From assembly GCA_030770535.1 (NCBI GenBank), contig JASVEC010000011.1, forward strand, positions 186,001 through 250,000: a stretch of 64,000 nucleotides of DNA, given 5' to 3'. A program made the position numbers and the translations under genes. Every line of letters starts with the position of its first letter. Within the stretch, counting starts at the first letter, position 1. This DNA comes from Batkoa obscura. Lineage: Eukaryota; Entomophthoromycota; Entomophthoromycetes; Entomophthorales; Batkoaceae. Under the pieces are notes generated by a model. The model did no database searches. It was not told where the DNA came from and saw nothing but the letters and a program-made list of their open reading frames with translations. Below, one piece after another: positions 46,633-60,053 of this stretch.

Positions 46633-48002
46633 TATATAATACGTACGATATTTTTATAAGTTACAGTTTACTATAAGTCCATAAAATAAATAAAAGTTAA
46701 TAAAGTTATATTTTTAAACTCTGAACTTAATTTTGTTAGCAAAATTTTGAAAATTAATAAAAATGTTATGATCTATAATTATATAATTATATTGCTATTA
46801 AACAATACTTATTTGAATTAGAAGATGTATTTTAAATAATTATAGCAAAAAAAAACAAATGTATAAAAGGCATTTTGAAATTATGAAAAAAGTATTATGA
46901 AGCCTTATAAATATAAACTTAGAAAATAGTACTATAAATTGTTTGCTAACTTTATAAATCTAATGTTTTTATACTTTGATTTAAAATAAATTTTTACATT
47001 GATGTAATAGATTATTATATGGTCATATAGCTTTTGTAATTTATAAATCATTTACAAAGCTTCGGTTTTATAAGATTGGCTCTAATATGGGACTGTAACA
47101 TTAAAACTGTTAAATATTCATTATTAAACTAATATCTAATGTTTGTTATCAGAATTATAATGAGCTATTTGTTAGTAGTTTTTAATGTCTTTGATATTTT
47201 ATGTGTATAGTTTTATCATCATCAAAAGCATTTAAAGCTTCAGCAACTATAAACGAATTTATGATGTGTAAATAAAAGCAAAACACAAACATTTTGATGG
47301 GAGCCTTGAAGTTCCTGTCCTGATTCTTCTGCTTTTCACATTTCCTAGTCCTCTCTTTAAATTTTTCATAAATAAACCGTATTATCAGCTCCTGACATAT
47401 AACAAAAAATAACTGCTAAATCTACTTTCAAGGCGAATAACAATTAGGCTGAATTTTCACATTTAAGGCCTTTCAATTAAACTCGCCTAAAGTTATTTTT
47501 AGGATTATTTTTTGCAATTGCTGAAGATTAACCTGTTGAGTTGGGGAAACTTGAGTAGTTTTGGGGTAAAATGGAAACCAATGGTTTAGATGTCTCATCT
47601 AGATATTGATTCAATTATTTGCCAAGTCTCTTAAAATACAATTCAGGAGTAGTATAACCAAGGAAAATGATTGGTTGAATAATATGATAACAACAAAGTA
47701 AAGAATTTCTAATAATCTCAGGTTATTTTCCTAGAAATTGGCATTTTAAAACATTATTTACGCCTAGAATGAAAGGTAAAGCCAGCCCAGGCATTTTTTT
47801 TTTCTTACTTCTTTCTCACTAATGGTCACATAAATTTATTATTAAACCATTTTTGCTATTGGCGTTATTCAAAATAGCCACTTACACACAAAAATTCTTT
47901 CTGTTTAAATATTGGTCGTTTTGAATACTTAACCCAATATGGAACTTACATACACACATAGAAAATAAAGCTTCACTTCTTCTGTTCTAATTTATAATTT
48001 AG

Positions 48003-51000
48003 ATAATAGTTCTGATAATGAATCGCCTCTTGTTTCATATAATCATAACGGTGCTAGTAATTTAGCTTATAAAAGTGACAATTCCAGCGCTGATAGTTAT
48101 AACGAAATTAAAGGACTAGCAGACGAGGCATATGATGCTATGCAGGAAGAACTTGAAGAATCTGAAACAATATCTGATAAGAATTCTGAGACTAAACATG
48201 TTGCTTATAAAAATGTAAAACACTATCATATTAAAAAAAACCCTATACTAAAAATAACTGTATAGAATGAATCTGAATTCGATGACGATTCTCCTACTCC
48301 TTCTCCTTCTCCTTCTCCAGAAAACTCAGATGAGGAATATGTTGAGCCTTCTGCTCAAAGAAGGAGGAATAATTATACTAGAAGTACATCTAATTTAACT
48401 TTTCTTTTTAAATTTTAATCCGTCTTTCAGGACGAGCAGTTGTCAAAAGTGATTCTGAGGAAGAGGTAGCTAATGAAGCTTCTGATACTGATACTGATGA
48501 TTGGACTCCTTCTGGACGTAGTGCTAAGCGTAAAGGGGGTCGTAAAAACAAAAGTATTTACTTTAATTATACCTTTTTTCAATTAACTTAATGAATGTAT
48601 AGAGAAAGCATCTTTTTCTCCAGTGCGCGCATCAAATCGATCACGCAAAGTTACAAACTATAATGAAGATGATAATGAAGAAGAGTTGTCTGATGTAGAC
48701 TTCTTAGATGAAAGGCCTGTTATAGCTCAAGAAGCAGAAGAAGGTAGTAGCTATCTAGTTTAATAGTCTAAAGTGATCTAAGTTTATTTTAGGGGATGTT
48801 ATTGAGTCAGTTCATGACTACCGCTTTGCTGGTTCAGAGGGTAATAATATCTTAACTTGATAAGGCTTTCTTTCCTAACTTTTCATAGAACTAAGCAACC
48901 TCGCCTTTCCACAGAACATTGAATTTTTAGTCAAATGGAAAAATTGGAGTCATCTTCATAGAACTTGGGAGAATTTTAACTTTCTGAGAGAATTTAAAGG
49001 AAGTAAGAAAGTAGACAATTATGTAAAGAACGTCGCTGCTGTGGACATCTCTCTCCGTGAAGATCCTTCTGTCTCGAAAGAAGACCTTGAACAACGTAAT
49101 ATTAATATTGAAATGGAAAGAAGCGTCTTGGTTGATTATACTATGGTTGAAAGAATTGTTGCAAGAAGAGAAGTAACACCTTATGAAGAATGTGAATCGG
49201 GAACTCAATTTTTATGTAAATGGAAACGTTTGCCTTATGCTGGGTGCACCTGGGAGCCTTCTGAGATTATATCGGAAAAGTTCCAAGATAAAATTCAAGA
49301 GTTCTTAACTAGAAATCAGCACCGCAATATACCTTCCAGGGGAAAGACATATACTGCAAACAATAGACCTCCTTTTAAAAAATTGGATACTCAGCCTGAT
49401 TACCTCCCAGGGGGGACTCTGCGTGATTACCAGCTTCTTGGTGTTAATTGGATGGCTCATAAGTGGTCAAATAATGAGAATGGTATCTTGGCAGATGAGA
49501 TGGGGCTTGGAAAAACTATCCAAACTATATCATTCCTTTCATATTTATTTCATTCTCAGCAGCTTTATGGACCTTTCTTAGTTGTAGTGCCATTGTCTAC
49601 TATTGGTGCGTGGCACAGAGAATTTGGAAGATGGGGACCAGACATGAATACTATTTGTTATACAGGAGATGGAGAAAGCCGTAATGTACTTCGTGAGCAT
49701 GAATTTTATGTCCCCAAAACAAAAAAGCTAAAATTCAATGTCCTTCTTACTACTTTTGAACTGGTACTTAAAGATAGATTAGAACTAGGATCAATAAGAT
49801 GGGCCTTCTTAGCTGTAGATGAAGCCCATCGATTGAAAAATAGTGAATCACAGTTGCATGAAGCGCTTAAAGGATTCAATACTACCAACCGTATGCTTAT
49901 TACCGGTACTCCATTACAGAATTCGATAAAAGAACTTAGTGCATTAGTTCATTTCTTAATGCCAGATAAGTTTGATATAAGTGATGCCTATGATAACATC
50001 TTCACCGAGGAGTCAGAAGGTCAAGAAGAGAAAATTCGTGAATTGCATAACAAACTTGAAAGTTATATGCTTCGTCGACTTAAAAAGGATGTAGAGCATT
50101 CTTTGCCAAAAAAAACAGAGCTTACGCTTCGTGTTGAACTTACTCCCCTCCAAGTACATTATTATAAGAATATACTTGCCAAAAATTTTGCTGCTCTGAA
50201 CAAAGGCTCTAGTGGGGGTAATCAAATGAGTTTATTAAATGTCTGTGCTGAATTAAAAAAAGCAAGCAACCATCCTTATCTTTTTCCTAATGCTGAACCT
50301 CATGAAATTTCTCGCAAAGAGCAGCTTCATGGGTTAATTGCAAATAGTGGAAAAATGATGCTCCTCGACAAGTTACTTGATCGGTTAAAAGAAAACGGAT
50401 CAAGGGTCCTTATTTTCTCTCAAATGGTTCGTCTACTTGATATTTTGGCAGATTATTCAGCACTAAAAGGATACCCTTACCAAAGGCTAGATGGTAGTGT
50501 CGGGTCTGAAGCACGTAAAAAGTCGATTGAACATTTTAACGCTCCAGGATCTCCAGATTTTATTTTCCTTCTTTCAACTAGAGCTGGTGGCTTGGGTATC
50601 AATCTAGAAACTGCTGATACAGTAATCATTTTTGATTCTGATTGGAATCCACAGAATGATTTGCAAGCAATGGCTAGAGCACATCGTATTGGACAAAAAA
50701 AGCATGTCAATGTATATCGTTTCATCTCTAAAAGTACCATGGAAGAAGAAATTTTGGAAAGGGCTAAACGTAAGATGGTGCTTGAATTTTGCGTTATTAA
50801 TCAAATGGACACCTCTGGTCAAAAGATGTTACAAAAAGGACCATCTGCCAACAAAAACAATCCATTTAGTAGAGAGGAACTTCAAGCTATCCTTAAGTTT
50901 GGTGCTGCACGTATGTTTAATGGTGATGAGACAAAAAATAAAAGTTCTGAACTTTCTCTGGATGAGATTCTTTCTTCTGCTGAAAAAACAGAAACAACAA

Positions 51001-52247
51001 TGGGTCAAACGTCTCTTAATGGTGGTGAAGCTTTTCTAAAACAATTTGAAGTGGCCGATTATGAAGATGATGGTATGGCATGGGACCAAATCATTCCTGA
51101 GCACGAGCGTACTAAAGTCGAGGAAGAAGAGGGAAGTATTGGGGCTGAAAATTTATTGGGATCACGTCAACGTAAGCAGGTTAACTATCAAATAGACAAT
51201 AGCACTGTGGTACCAAACAATGGAGCTACAAACCCCAAACCACGTAAAAGCAAAAATATTGCCCTTACAACTAAGGATCTCCGAGCCATTTATCGTGGGC
51301 TGTTGAAGTTTGGAAACATCCCTGAACGCTTCGACAGTATAATTACCGAGGGAAATCTTTCACATATTGATCGTGCCACCCTTATTTCTAAAATGAACTC
51401 TATTGTTTCTATGTGTCAAGACTATGAAGAAGCAAACCGACCTCTTCAATCACGGAAAGCTCATCTTTTAGAATTTGAAGGTTTAGATGGTATTAACGTT
51501 CAATCAGTCCTTCAAAGGGTTTATGATTTTCCTTTACTTCATGATTATATGGTCAGTCATAATAAATCAAACATTCATCTTCGAATGGAAATTCGTCCAG
51601 TAACCAACTGGAGTGTTGATTGGGGAATAGAAGACGACGAACGTCTTTTATTAGGTATTTATCGACATGGGTTTGGTAATTGGGCCAAAATCAAAGAAGA
51701 TCCTACTTTAAAGCTATCTAAGAAGCTATTTTTATCAGACTCAGATGTTCCTAATGTGCCAAGGCCTACTCATTTAGTACGCCGTGGAGAATATCTTCTT
51801 AAGACGTTTGCTAAATACGTAGAGGAAAAAGCTAAAAGGAAGACCTCTAAGCATAAGAGAAGTATTGATCAAGGATCATCAGATATTGTAAATAAAGGAA
51901 GCAAAAAATCTAAAACTAGTGAACAAAATGGATTCCATTCCAACGATACTAACGCTGAGGAGGTACCTGATGATAAAGAGTGTATCAAGATATTAAGACC
52001 AGTTAAAAGAGAGCTTCGTAAACTTCGAGATGAAGCTAAGTTAGCTAACGGGCAAGAAAAAGTCCAAATTATTAAAGCATGCCTGCCTAAAATTGGAAAG
52101 CACATTGAAGCGATACTTGGTGGATTACATAAATCAACTGATCATCGTCAATGGAAGAAAGCTTTATGGGGTAGCGTTGCAGCATTTTGGCCCAATCAAG
52201 TTACTGCAAGTAAAGTTTATAGCATCTATGAAAAGTTAAGAATTTAA
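48003..52247 (+). CDS. CHD1: CHD1-type chromodomain helicase (chromatin remodeller), 5' end unresolved
   Basis: Exons followed: 48003-48214, 48266-48383, 48431-48553, 48603-48743, 48793-48840, 48889-52247. An upstream start exon must exist (the first exon listed begins in mid-codon after an AG at 48001-48002) but I could not place its ATG. An acidic, Ser-rich N-terminus with a PSPSPSPSP run precedes chromodomain 1 (FLVKWKNWSHLHRTWE) and chromodomain 2 (FLCKWKRLPYAGCTWEP, about 49208-49260). The SNF2 ATPase has ILADEMGLGKT (about 49485), VDEAHRLKN (about 49815) and AMARAHRIGQ (about 50670). A SANT/SLIDE-like part (GIEDDERLLLGIYRHGFGNW) and a C-terminal CHCT/DUF4208 domain (about 51970-52240) complete the CHD1 order. 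CHD1 spaces nucleosomes in transcribed genes. Confidence 0.92.
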
Positions 52248-52955
52248 ACTTGAATATCTACACAACTGATGTCAATTATATTTAAAAGACAATTTTATAT
52301 ACACTATAGGAAATTCAAAACAGCAATTTTATCAACAATATTCTTTCATTTATAAACCACCTTCTCTAATATTATAATAAAAAAATGATAAGATAAATTT
52401 ATAAGATTTTCATTTTAATAGAATATTTGTTTAAGCTCTTCCTCTACTTCTTTGGAATGAATCAGCCCAAACAAACAAAGGCTCTTACGGAAAGTTTCTT
52501 TGGTTCGGGTGCCTCTGTTGATGTTGATACCTCACTCTTAAATCATATTCTACCTGCTATATTGACTTAATAAACATTGCCTCAGGCACCTATTTTCTAA
52601 AAACAATAAAAACAACAAGTTTTTTTGTATTTAATCATACTAATAATGTGAGTACATTTTTTAAGAAGATTAATAATCTTTTTAAATTTTATACTAGATA
52701 AAATATGAACAAAACGCTGAAACAAAAAAGATATTCCCACGCAATATTTTACAATTGCATCTTGTTTCATTGTTTAGCTATCATTGTTTTTAAGTTTTAT
52801 ATTAGATAAAAAAATGGTCAAATACTGAAACGAAAAAACCCATTCATGTCTTAAACACAGCGCTTTTATAAATATTTCCCTAAGCATGCATTCTAAAAAA
52901 TAAAAATTTAAAGTAATTGTATTTTATTCATATAGATAGTATGATATGTAAAATC
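52248..52955. other. Intergenic spacer, convergent CHD1 / arylesterase
   Basis: About 0.7 kb. A 37-codon open frame (52457-52570, MNQPKQTKALTESFFGSG...) has balanced composition unlike its surroundings and might be a relic; no family recognised. Confidence 0.4.
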
Positions 52956-54206
52956 TTAGACGCGGCAGTTCAATAAGCCTTTGTAATTGAAGATACCAGT
53001 CATTAATAAAGAACCAGTTGTGCCATCAGAGGCAGCAGAGGTAGTTGAAGATAAATTACCACCATCATCAATGATAACAGTATCAACTTTGTATTTATCA
53101 CCTGAGCTTGTAGCGTTACTTAACTTAGCAACGATTGATTTTGTTAACTTTGATCTGTAATCACCAAATGAACCCCAAGAATCAATGATAGACAAATCGA
53201 TAGGGATCCCAGCGATATAGACTTGGCCAGTTAAAGGGTCAGACTTCAATCCGATTGGGCTAAAGTTAACGGTTACAGTATCCTTTTTGGACAACTTATT
53301 TGTTTTTGGATTTCTATCAAATATATGAATCTTTCCTCTAAAGGATTCAGCTAAATAGAGGTTCTTCTTATTAGGAGATAATGTAATTCCATTTGTTAAC
53401 TTAAAACCATTTTGAATTTCGCTATAATTGTTGGCTTCATCTTTAAACATGACTTTACCACCTTCAATTAACCCTAATGATTCCATATAATTCATTAGAC
53501 CGTTGACATGAGATAAATCTTGAGTGTAATAAAAGGAGGTAGGAGTTACAGCTGCAACGTTTGATACTAGCTTTAATTTATCGTCTTCAAAAGACTCAAT
53601 CCAAGTAATAGAATCAGTACCTTAAATTCAATTGTAAATGAAATAAAATAAATATAACAAAGTAAGCTTACCAATTTTATGAACAAAGTGCTCAACAGTA
53701 TCTTTTCCACCTTCTCTATGGTTAACAGTTAAAAAGTGAATCTTATTTTTGTCTTTAGGATCAGTAATAACATCAGAGCCATGAGTAAAAAAGTCTACAT
53801 TTTCTGGGAAACTTTTTAATTGTAATTTCTTTGCTTCTTTATTTTTCAAGTCATACGCATAAATAAAACTACGTTTTCCTAATACTATTTTATCTCTTGG
53901 GTTATATAAAAGGCTAATAAAATTTTTATAGTAATAATAATCCTCAGGACAACCCACAAAAGCAAACCCTGATGCCCCATGAACAGTAATATCTGCACAA
54001 CCCTTTATTTCTATAAAATTAGTTAATTTTAGTATGATATATTACCCAAATATTAAGTTTATACCTTTAACTCTATCGCAGTTATCGAATTCCGATTGGT
54101 TATAACCTTTAAATAAAGATTCTCTGTATATAATTCTTACAACATCAAACAAAAAATAAGCAATAATTGCTAAGAAAGTAGACGCAATATTGAATTTTAA
54201 ACCCAT
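52956..54206 (-). CDS. Paraoxonase/arylesterase-like beta-propeller enzyme
   Basis: Three exons on the minus strand, 54206-54065, 54010-53672, 53620-52956; 381 residues. The N-terminus MGLKFNIASTFLAIIAYFLFD is an uncleaved-looking membrane anchor or signal. Blocks match the PON/SMP-30 propeller: GCADITVHGASGFAFV, GSDVITDPKDKN with LTVNHREGGKDTVEHF (calcium-site region), FYYTQDL, NGITLSPNKKNLYLAES and the C-terminal GSLLMTGIFNYKGLLNC, like the end of animal paraoxonases. Family members hydrolyse lactones and aryl esters at a calcium-bound centre. The substrate here is unknown. Two Cys near the ends (CADI and LNC) could form the PON-type disulfide. Confidence 0.8.
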
Positions 54207-55384
54207 TTTAATTTAATTTAAGAGAGAATTTAAGGAAAAGTTTGCCTTTTTATATGCTCCTATTTAACCCTGTTTAATATAGAGCTTAATATAACTTTTG
54301 TTGTTTGCACATTTTTTAACGTTTACCCCTTAATCTTTTTATTTTGTTTTAGTATTTTTTGTATCATACACTTTTCTCCATTTTAATTAAAATTTTGATT
54401 TACATTTTTTAATTTAATCTTAAAAGATGCTATTAAAGCCTCGATATACGAAAATATTGATAAGCTGATATTAAAATGAACTATATACGATAAAATTCGT
54501 ATATTATATTTTTCTTTGAAACTTTTATTTCATACAATCGAAGCTTTAATATTAACTTTTTATTGTTTTTAATATTATCTTAACTTACTTCCGCCCCTTT
54601 TGTATTTTATTTCAGCGCCCCTTACCTGTCGTATCCTTAAATTTATAATATAAATAATAGAATAGCAAATAATAATTGAGGGTGTATAAAAAAAAGAGCA
54701 GTGAAAAATCTGATCAAGTTAAAATTGGTGGGCAAAAACAAATAAAATTTACTAAATAGTAGGCAAATAGGTATTAAGCTTGTTTAATTTTTGTCAAAGC
54801 TGTCTTGAAATAAGTTCTACCCTCCTATATCCCTATTATTAGTACCCATCCTTATTGTATTTACTTTTTTATTGAACCTTAACTTCTTAAATATCCTTAT
54901 TTTTTATTACTATTTAAAGGCTAATATAAAACAACAAGGTATTAAGCGATAATATAATAAATGATTTATATTAAGTGTTAATGTATTAAATATTTAAGTT
55001 AGTTTTATCAAAAGTGATAATCTTGTACCAAAATAGTTTTCTAAAAGTATTGCTAATTAAGCAGACAAAAGCATTATTTAATAAATAATATTAGCATTAA
55101 GTCATAAAGCAATATAATAAATATGCTAGTTTATGAATGTAGTATTAAATACAACCACCCATATTAATTTTTACGTTAAATTAAATTTATAATTAATCTT
55201 TATTTAATATTTTACAATATTGGTTAACCTTTTTTTACGATATAAAAATAGAAATATCAGACAATTAAAGTAATGGCTGCTCTAAATGAAATTAACTGTA
55301 ATAGCTAAGATATTAAAATTACGTAAAACTAGTAATAAAACCAAATACGTTATAATTTTTATTAATGACGTAAATGTGTTACTA
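54207..55384. other. Intergenic region
   Basis: About 1.2 kb of AT-rich DNA between the arylesterase start and the S41 relic. No gene or repeat is supported. Confidence 0.5.
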
Positions 55385-57352
55385 ATGAAAATCTTCAGGA
55401 ACTTGTTCTTAAATCTTATAAGGATTAAAAGCGGCTCTGGAAGCATACTGTTTATAACATCTAGCTGGATTCCAAGTGAACTCTAAGGGGCAAAGTTCCC
55501 TAAATTTATTAGAGTAAGGTTCCCCAATGGCGAGATAGACACCACCTTTAGCTGGAAACGGTTGTGGAGGAGTTAGGTCTTTATCTAACCTAAAAAGTTT
55601 TAAATTCACAAGGAGATCGATAAGAGAGCTTACAGTCCTACTGGTAGTGGATGTAGTAGTAACTTATTTGTGTTTAAGACCATCCAACGGATAGCTTTTT
55701 GTATTATGAAATCCTTGAAAGTCATTACTTAATAAAGCATAAGTTGAGCGATGGATAGAATCGGAAACTAAAGCAATGTCTTCAGTCTTAAATGGCTATT
55801 TTTTGTCAACTAACAAAGATCCTAAAATATTTTCATCACGTTTACCTTGTAATTTAGGGGTGTATTGGCTATCTCTATTAAGACCATGGTGATAAGCCTT
55901 AATTTCAATAAAGGCATCCTCTGACAAGAACGGCTTGCCACCAGGCTGATTATAGCGTCTTGGAGGGAAAAAATTGGAGTCTTTGTGTCTAGTAAGTTTC
56001 GTAAGTAATAGAAAATGGTACATGTTAGTATTAAAGAATTTAGTGGTAGTATTTGGAAAAAGGTAATCAAGTATATTACATCCCCAGAAAATAACACCAG
56101 CACCATTGTTATTTAAATCTATGCTTTATTTTTCAACTTTTTGATCTCCCAAGATTTAGATCTTTTACAAATTTCATCAAACTATTTAGGGTTTTCTAAA
56201 GTTGAAAAGGCAGAAATATGTACAGCGTCTATATTATCTGGTGGAATACAAGTCTTAATGTAAGTGCCATTAACTGCTAGGGTTAAAAGCGGATCATCTA
56301 ATCTTAAAGCAGGTGTTTAAATTGGAATATCAATTATAATTTTCCTTACTTCTAGTACTTCTAATAACTGAGGTTCATTATTATTTTTACTTTGGTTATA
56401 AATAGGTGTAGTTACAGAATAGTTGTCTCCATAAAAAGACTGGGAGCTATTAAATAGGAGTGGTACATCTAAGGTAGCAATATAAAGCACAATAATCTCC
56501 TTTTCTTCATCATCAGTTCGGGCTCTAAAAGTTAATGTTTCCTTTACTGGGGGAATTATGATAGAAGCAAAAGCATCGTATATGATACCCCACTTAATGT
56601 TACTTTAAATAGAACGTGTGAAAGCATAACTTACTTGAGAGTTGGCATCTCTTGGCATACCAACATATTCTAAAGGCTGTTCACCATTAACAACTAAGGC
56701 TTTGGCACCAATATAGCTTAATACATTAACCCCAGGAGTTTTCCAAGCATCAAGAATACTTTATGAGTGTTTTAGATTTTGAAGTATTTTGGCTTTGATG
56801 TTATCCCACTTGTCTTCTTCAGGGTATAGCGGAAATGGCTGTCTAAAGGTACAAATAGAAAAACAACCTACTTTGTATCTAGTATAGCCATCTACTGAAG
56901 TGTTAAAAATTTAGTTACAGAAACACCAGATTCATATTCAGAGCTATCTTTTCTAGCTAATGCCTTGTTTAATTCAACTTTAATATCAACATAGCTGGAT
57001 ACTTTTGAATCTAGTGATCTTTTGGCAATATCAATAAAGACATGGAGGGGAAAGATCTTTACTAAAGTATTTGAAGCGCCATTGCGTACATCATCAGTTG
57101 ATTTAAAGCTATTAAAATAGGCAAGCACATATTTATAGCCAGCCACTGATTTATTTGCTATTTTGGTACATGGATCTATATTTTCGATATTAAGTTGGCT
57201 AAAAAATATGGGGATGTTTTTTTGGTTTCATTGCTTTTTCCGTTTTTTAAGCGTTATTTGAGCGGAAAGATTGCTAGTAAAATTCTTAAACAAAAAAAAC
57301 ATCCCCATATAGTACTAAGTAAAGCTTCTAAAGGGAGGAAATTAAGAAGCAT
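55385..57352 (-). pseudogene. Decayed paralogue of the S41 peptidase, with MITE insertion
   Basis: Near full-length similarity to the gene at 292-2196, in several frames. The N-terminal part (MLLNFLPLEALLSTI, from 57352) is cut by MITE copy H within the signal-peptide region. Then come VLAYFNSFKSTDDVRNGAS and FIDIAKRSLDSKVSSYVDIK (intact gene: VLACYDNFKLTDKVRDGVS). The middle is shifted among frames (PGGKPFLSEDAFIEIKAYH, NRDSQYTPKLQGK). The C-terminal GGVYLAIGEPYSNKF and LEFTWNPARCYKQY end at a stop at 55409, a few codons short. Multiple frame changes and stops rule out function. Without the MITE the length is about 1.87 kb against 1.9 kb in the intact gene. Confidence 0.88.
57209..57307 (+). 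mobile_element. MITE copy H inside the S41 relic
   Basis: A 99-bp copy with ends TGGGGATG and CATCCCCA and clean TA on both flanks (57207-57208 and 57308-57309). It splits the signal-peptide region of the S41 relic, so the empty site can be inferred from the intact paralogue. Confidence 0.9.
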
Positions 57353-58692
57353 ACTAAATAGATGATAGTTTTATATAGTAGTTTTATGGCTTTCGTTATT
57401 TTAACTAACTTATATATCTGTTTTCTAAGGCGAATATCCCTATTGTTAGAATTTTTTAATTTTTTAATAAACATGGCTCCAATGATTTTAGTATGATTAG
57501 ACATTCTTAGTTCTCTTGTCTAATTCATTGTATTTATTTTAAGATGATATTGAAACTATTTAAATTAATAATAGTGTAATAATAATCCAATCAATGATTT
57601 TTTTCAAGTAGCTTAATTTTATTATTTCATGATACAGGATAATACTTTCAACTATTGTTTTCACAATGAGGCTTATTTAACTAAATTTTTTTATTTTATT
57701 AATTTAAAACTAAACTGAATATTGGTATACGAGTAGTTATGCTTCTTTTGCTATATTTTTTCTCAAGGATTTCAAGAAAAATCTTGGAGGTTACAAATAA
57801 ATTAGGTGGTAACTTACAAAACCTATATATTGTGATGTGTTGTCACGAGACTAAAAAGATCTCTAATCTTGTACTATTTCTAGATTTTTATTGAAGTGCA
57901 TCATTATCAAAACTGTTATTAATATACAAAACATATATCCCGATTGATCTTTTTAGAGGCAATAGATCTAAAAATATAACAAGTCCAAATAATCATTTTA
58001 ATTTACATGTATACTATTTGTGGTTACTATGGTTTATTTAATTTATAAATATAAAAAGTTCTACGTATTCACAAATAACTAGAAGCACTATAGATAATAT
58101 TAAAGTAAAAGTGGATTAATTTTTTTTAAAAGTATGTCAAATTTGCATACTATATGAAAATTATTAAATTTGAACTTTATACCGGATAAGTTAATTAAGC
58201 TTAATTCCTTATTAAACCTTAGCTATGATTCAACCCAAAGATTATGTAATAAGTGTAATAATTTTGAATAAGTTTATATGGTGATAAATGGTCCGAAAAT
58301 AATTTAGATTGGTTTTTAATCTAATTTGCTTTTTTAACACTAGTAAAAATTTGTTTTGCATTTTGTTAGCATTTTATCGCGTTTTCTTTGGACTGACTGT
58401 TATTTTTGTATTGAATCAAATATTTATGTCTTTTTTAATATCTAGAAAGGCTTAAAACTTCAAGTGTTTTGTTTTAATAAAAACAAAAATAAAGATACTT
58501 ATTAGAAGGATTTAAAAGTATGAGTTTTAATTTTTGATTTTTTCACAATCTTAATGTTGTATGTTTCATTGGCTATTTTACAAATCCTTGCTGTTCTAGG
58601 GATAAACTGTGAATGGAAAATGCAATTTGGAACAATTAGTTTATAAATTCTAAATTTAGTAGAATATTTGCTTTTTGATGCCTTTTATAAAG
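57353..58692. other. Intergenic region
   Basis: About 1.3 kb between divergent relics. No gene, tRNA or MITE is supported. Confidence 0.5.
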
Positions 58693-60053
58693 ATGAAATT
58701 AAAATTTGATTACTTGTCGGAGATTTTGCTAGAGGAAATATTTAAATTTGTAGATCCAAAAGAGCTGTTTGAATTTCGTTTTATAAGTATTTATTTAAGA
58801 TCGTAAATAATGCTATTAGGTACAACCTAACCTTTTCAATTTATCATCAAATTGACTTTAGTATATTTGGCAAATACATCAATTGATCTAATAAATATCA
58901 AATTACCAGGAAATATTTATCAAAGAAAATAGATCGTTAATCAAGCATTTGAATATAAATGAAGATAGTTTGGATTATTTGACTTACTGCCCAAATATCA
59001 TGTCATTAAGCTATTATGCTATTGGCTATAGTCAATATAGTAGTTTAGGAATTCAAGTATCAAAATTAAGGAAATTAACAATAAACTTAGCAACCAATAA
59101 TTCAACTCAGGTATTTAACCTTTTCAGTGCTTATTTAAACCAAATTGAGGTAATCGAAGCTTATGGATTTTGCGAAGTTTTCAATAATAGTGTTAAACAT
59201 TTAAATCCAGATAAAATAAAATCCATTTTAGTTCACTCTGGCAGAACTTTATAGATTGATGGTTTAGTATAGTTAAAGCTAAATTTAACAAGCTAACAAA
59301 TTCATGTTTAGAGGCTGCAGGCAGCATCCATACACCCACTAGATTTATTCCAAATTTAAATTTTGTTTCTCAGGTAGAATTAGAAATAAAAGGGGATTTT
59401 AATGAATGGTTTGATATTTGCTGCTTTGGAGATCAAAAGGAGATCAAAAATGTTAGATTAATTGACACTGAAGGTTCTTATTTTCGAATAGGAAACTACA
59501 ACAACATTTTAATCGAAAAAAGTAATTATGTTGCTTTAGGACATTTTAATTTAGAATACTCAGTTAATTTTAATTTAATGCAATCATATATACCTTAAGT
59601 GAAGTGTATATTAAAGATATTACTGATGATTTTTTAGAATTAATAACCTCATTGCCAAATGTTAAAAGTATTCATTTTTGTTCTATAAAATTTGTCACTG
59701 GTGATATTGTTGAAGAGTACACAAGTTATGGGAGTTATGGGGGTTATTTTTTCAAAAAGCGTATGATGAAAATTATATCATTGATGAGAGCTTACCTAGA
59801 TCTAGATTTGTGAAAAAGATCACAATTATTAAGTTTATTGGTTTGTAAAAAATTTATCTATTCAGTATATTTTTTTCCAAACCTTGAAGTGATTAAAGTC
59901 CAGGATTTTCTTTTAAGAGGTCTTCATGAGGAAATTGATTTTAAGCTTGTTACTCCGGTATTAATTATTATGCCTATAGAATCGCATATGACTCTGAAAT
60001 ATTATGACAAATTAAAAAAGAATATCCCAATGTTAAGTTGGATGAAATTGTAA
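58693..60053 (+). pseudogene. Decayed F-box/LRR (RNI-like) protein gene
   Basis: Similarity to the intact gene at 62606-63889 along its whole length. It starts MKLKFDYLSEILLEEIFKFVDPKELFEFRF (here an F-box-like block), against MPLKFDQLPDVVLIEIFKSINPAELFNFRL in the intact copy; both are quoted as two blocks around the EIFK core. LTYCPNIMSLSYY, LFSAYLNQIEVIEA, ALGHFNLEYSVNFN and FPNLEVIKVQDFL follow in three frames. An in-frame stop lies at 59252-59254 and there is at least one frame change near 58800 and another near 59600. The C-terminus ends at TAA 60051-60053. Intron-based rescue of all the breaks looks unlikely. Confidence 0.8.

Larger units (their letters stand above)
42683..48002. other. 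Gene-poor, very AT-rich region with mobile-element remains
   Basis: About 5.3 kb holding only tRNA-Gln, three MITEs (E, F, G) and an LTR-element fossil (44300-45175). Stretches such as 43660-44150 and 45070-45570 contain very little G or C. A 12-bp perfect inverted repeat (TTCAACTAATCA at 42985-42996, complement at 43027-43038) with a 30-nt loop is present. The last few hundred bases should include the CHD1 promoter and its unresolved first exon. Confidence 0.55.

Noticed and set aside
52457-52570. A 37-codon frame starting MNQPKQTKALTESFFGSG
   Set aside because: Composition is gene-like but it is short and matches nothing recognised; it may be a relic.
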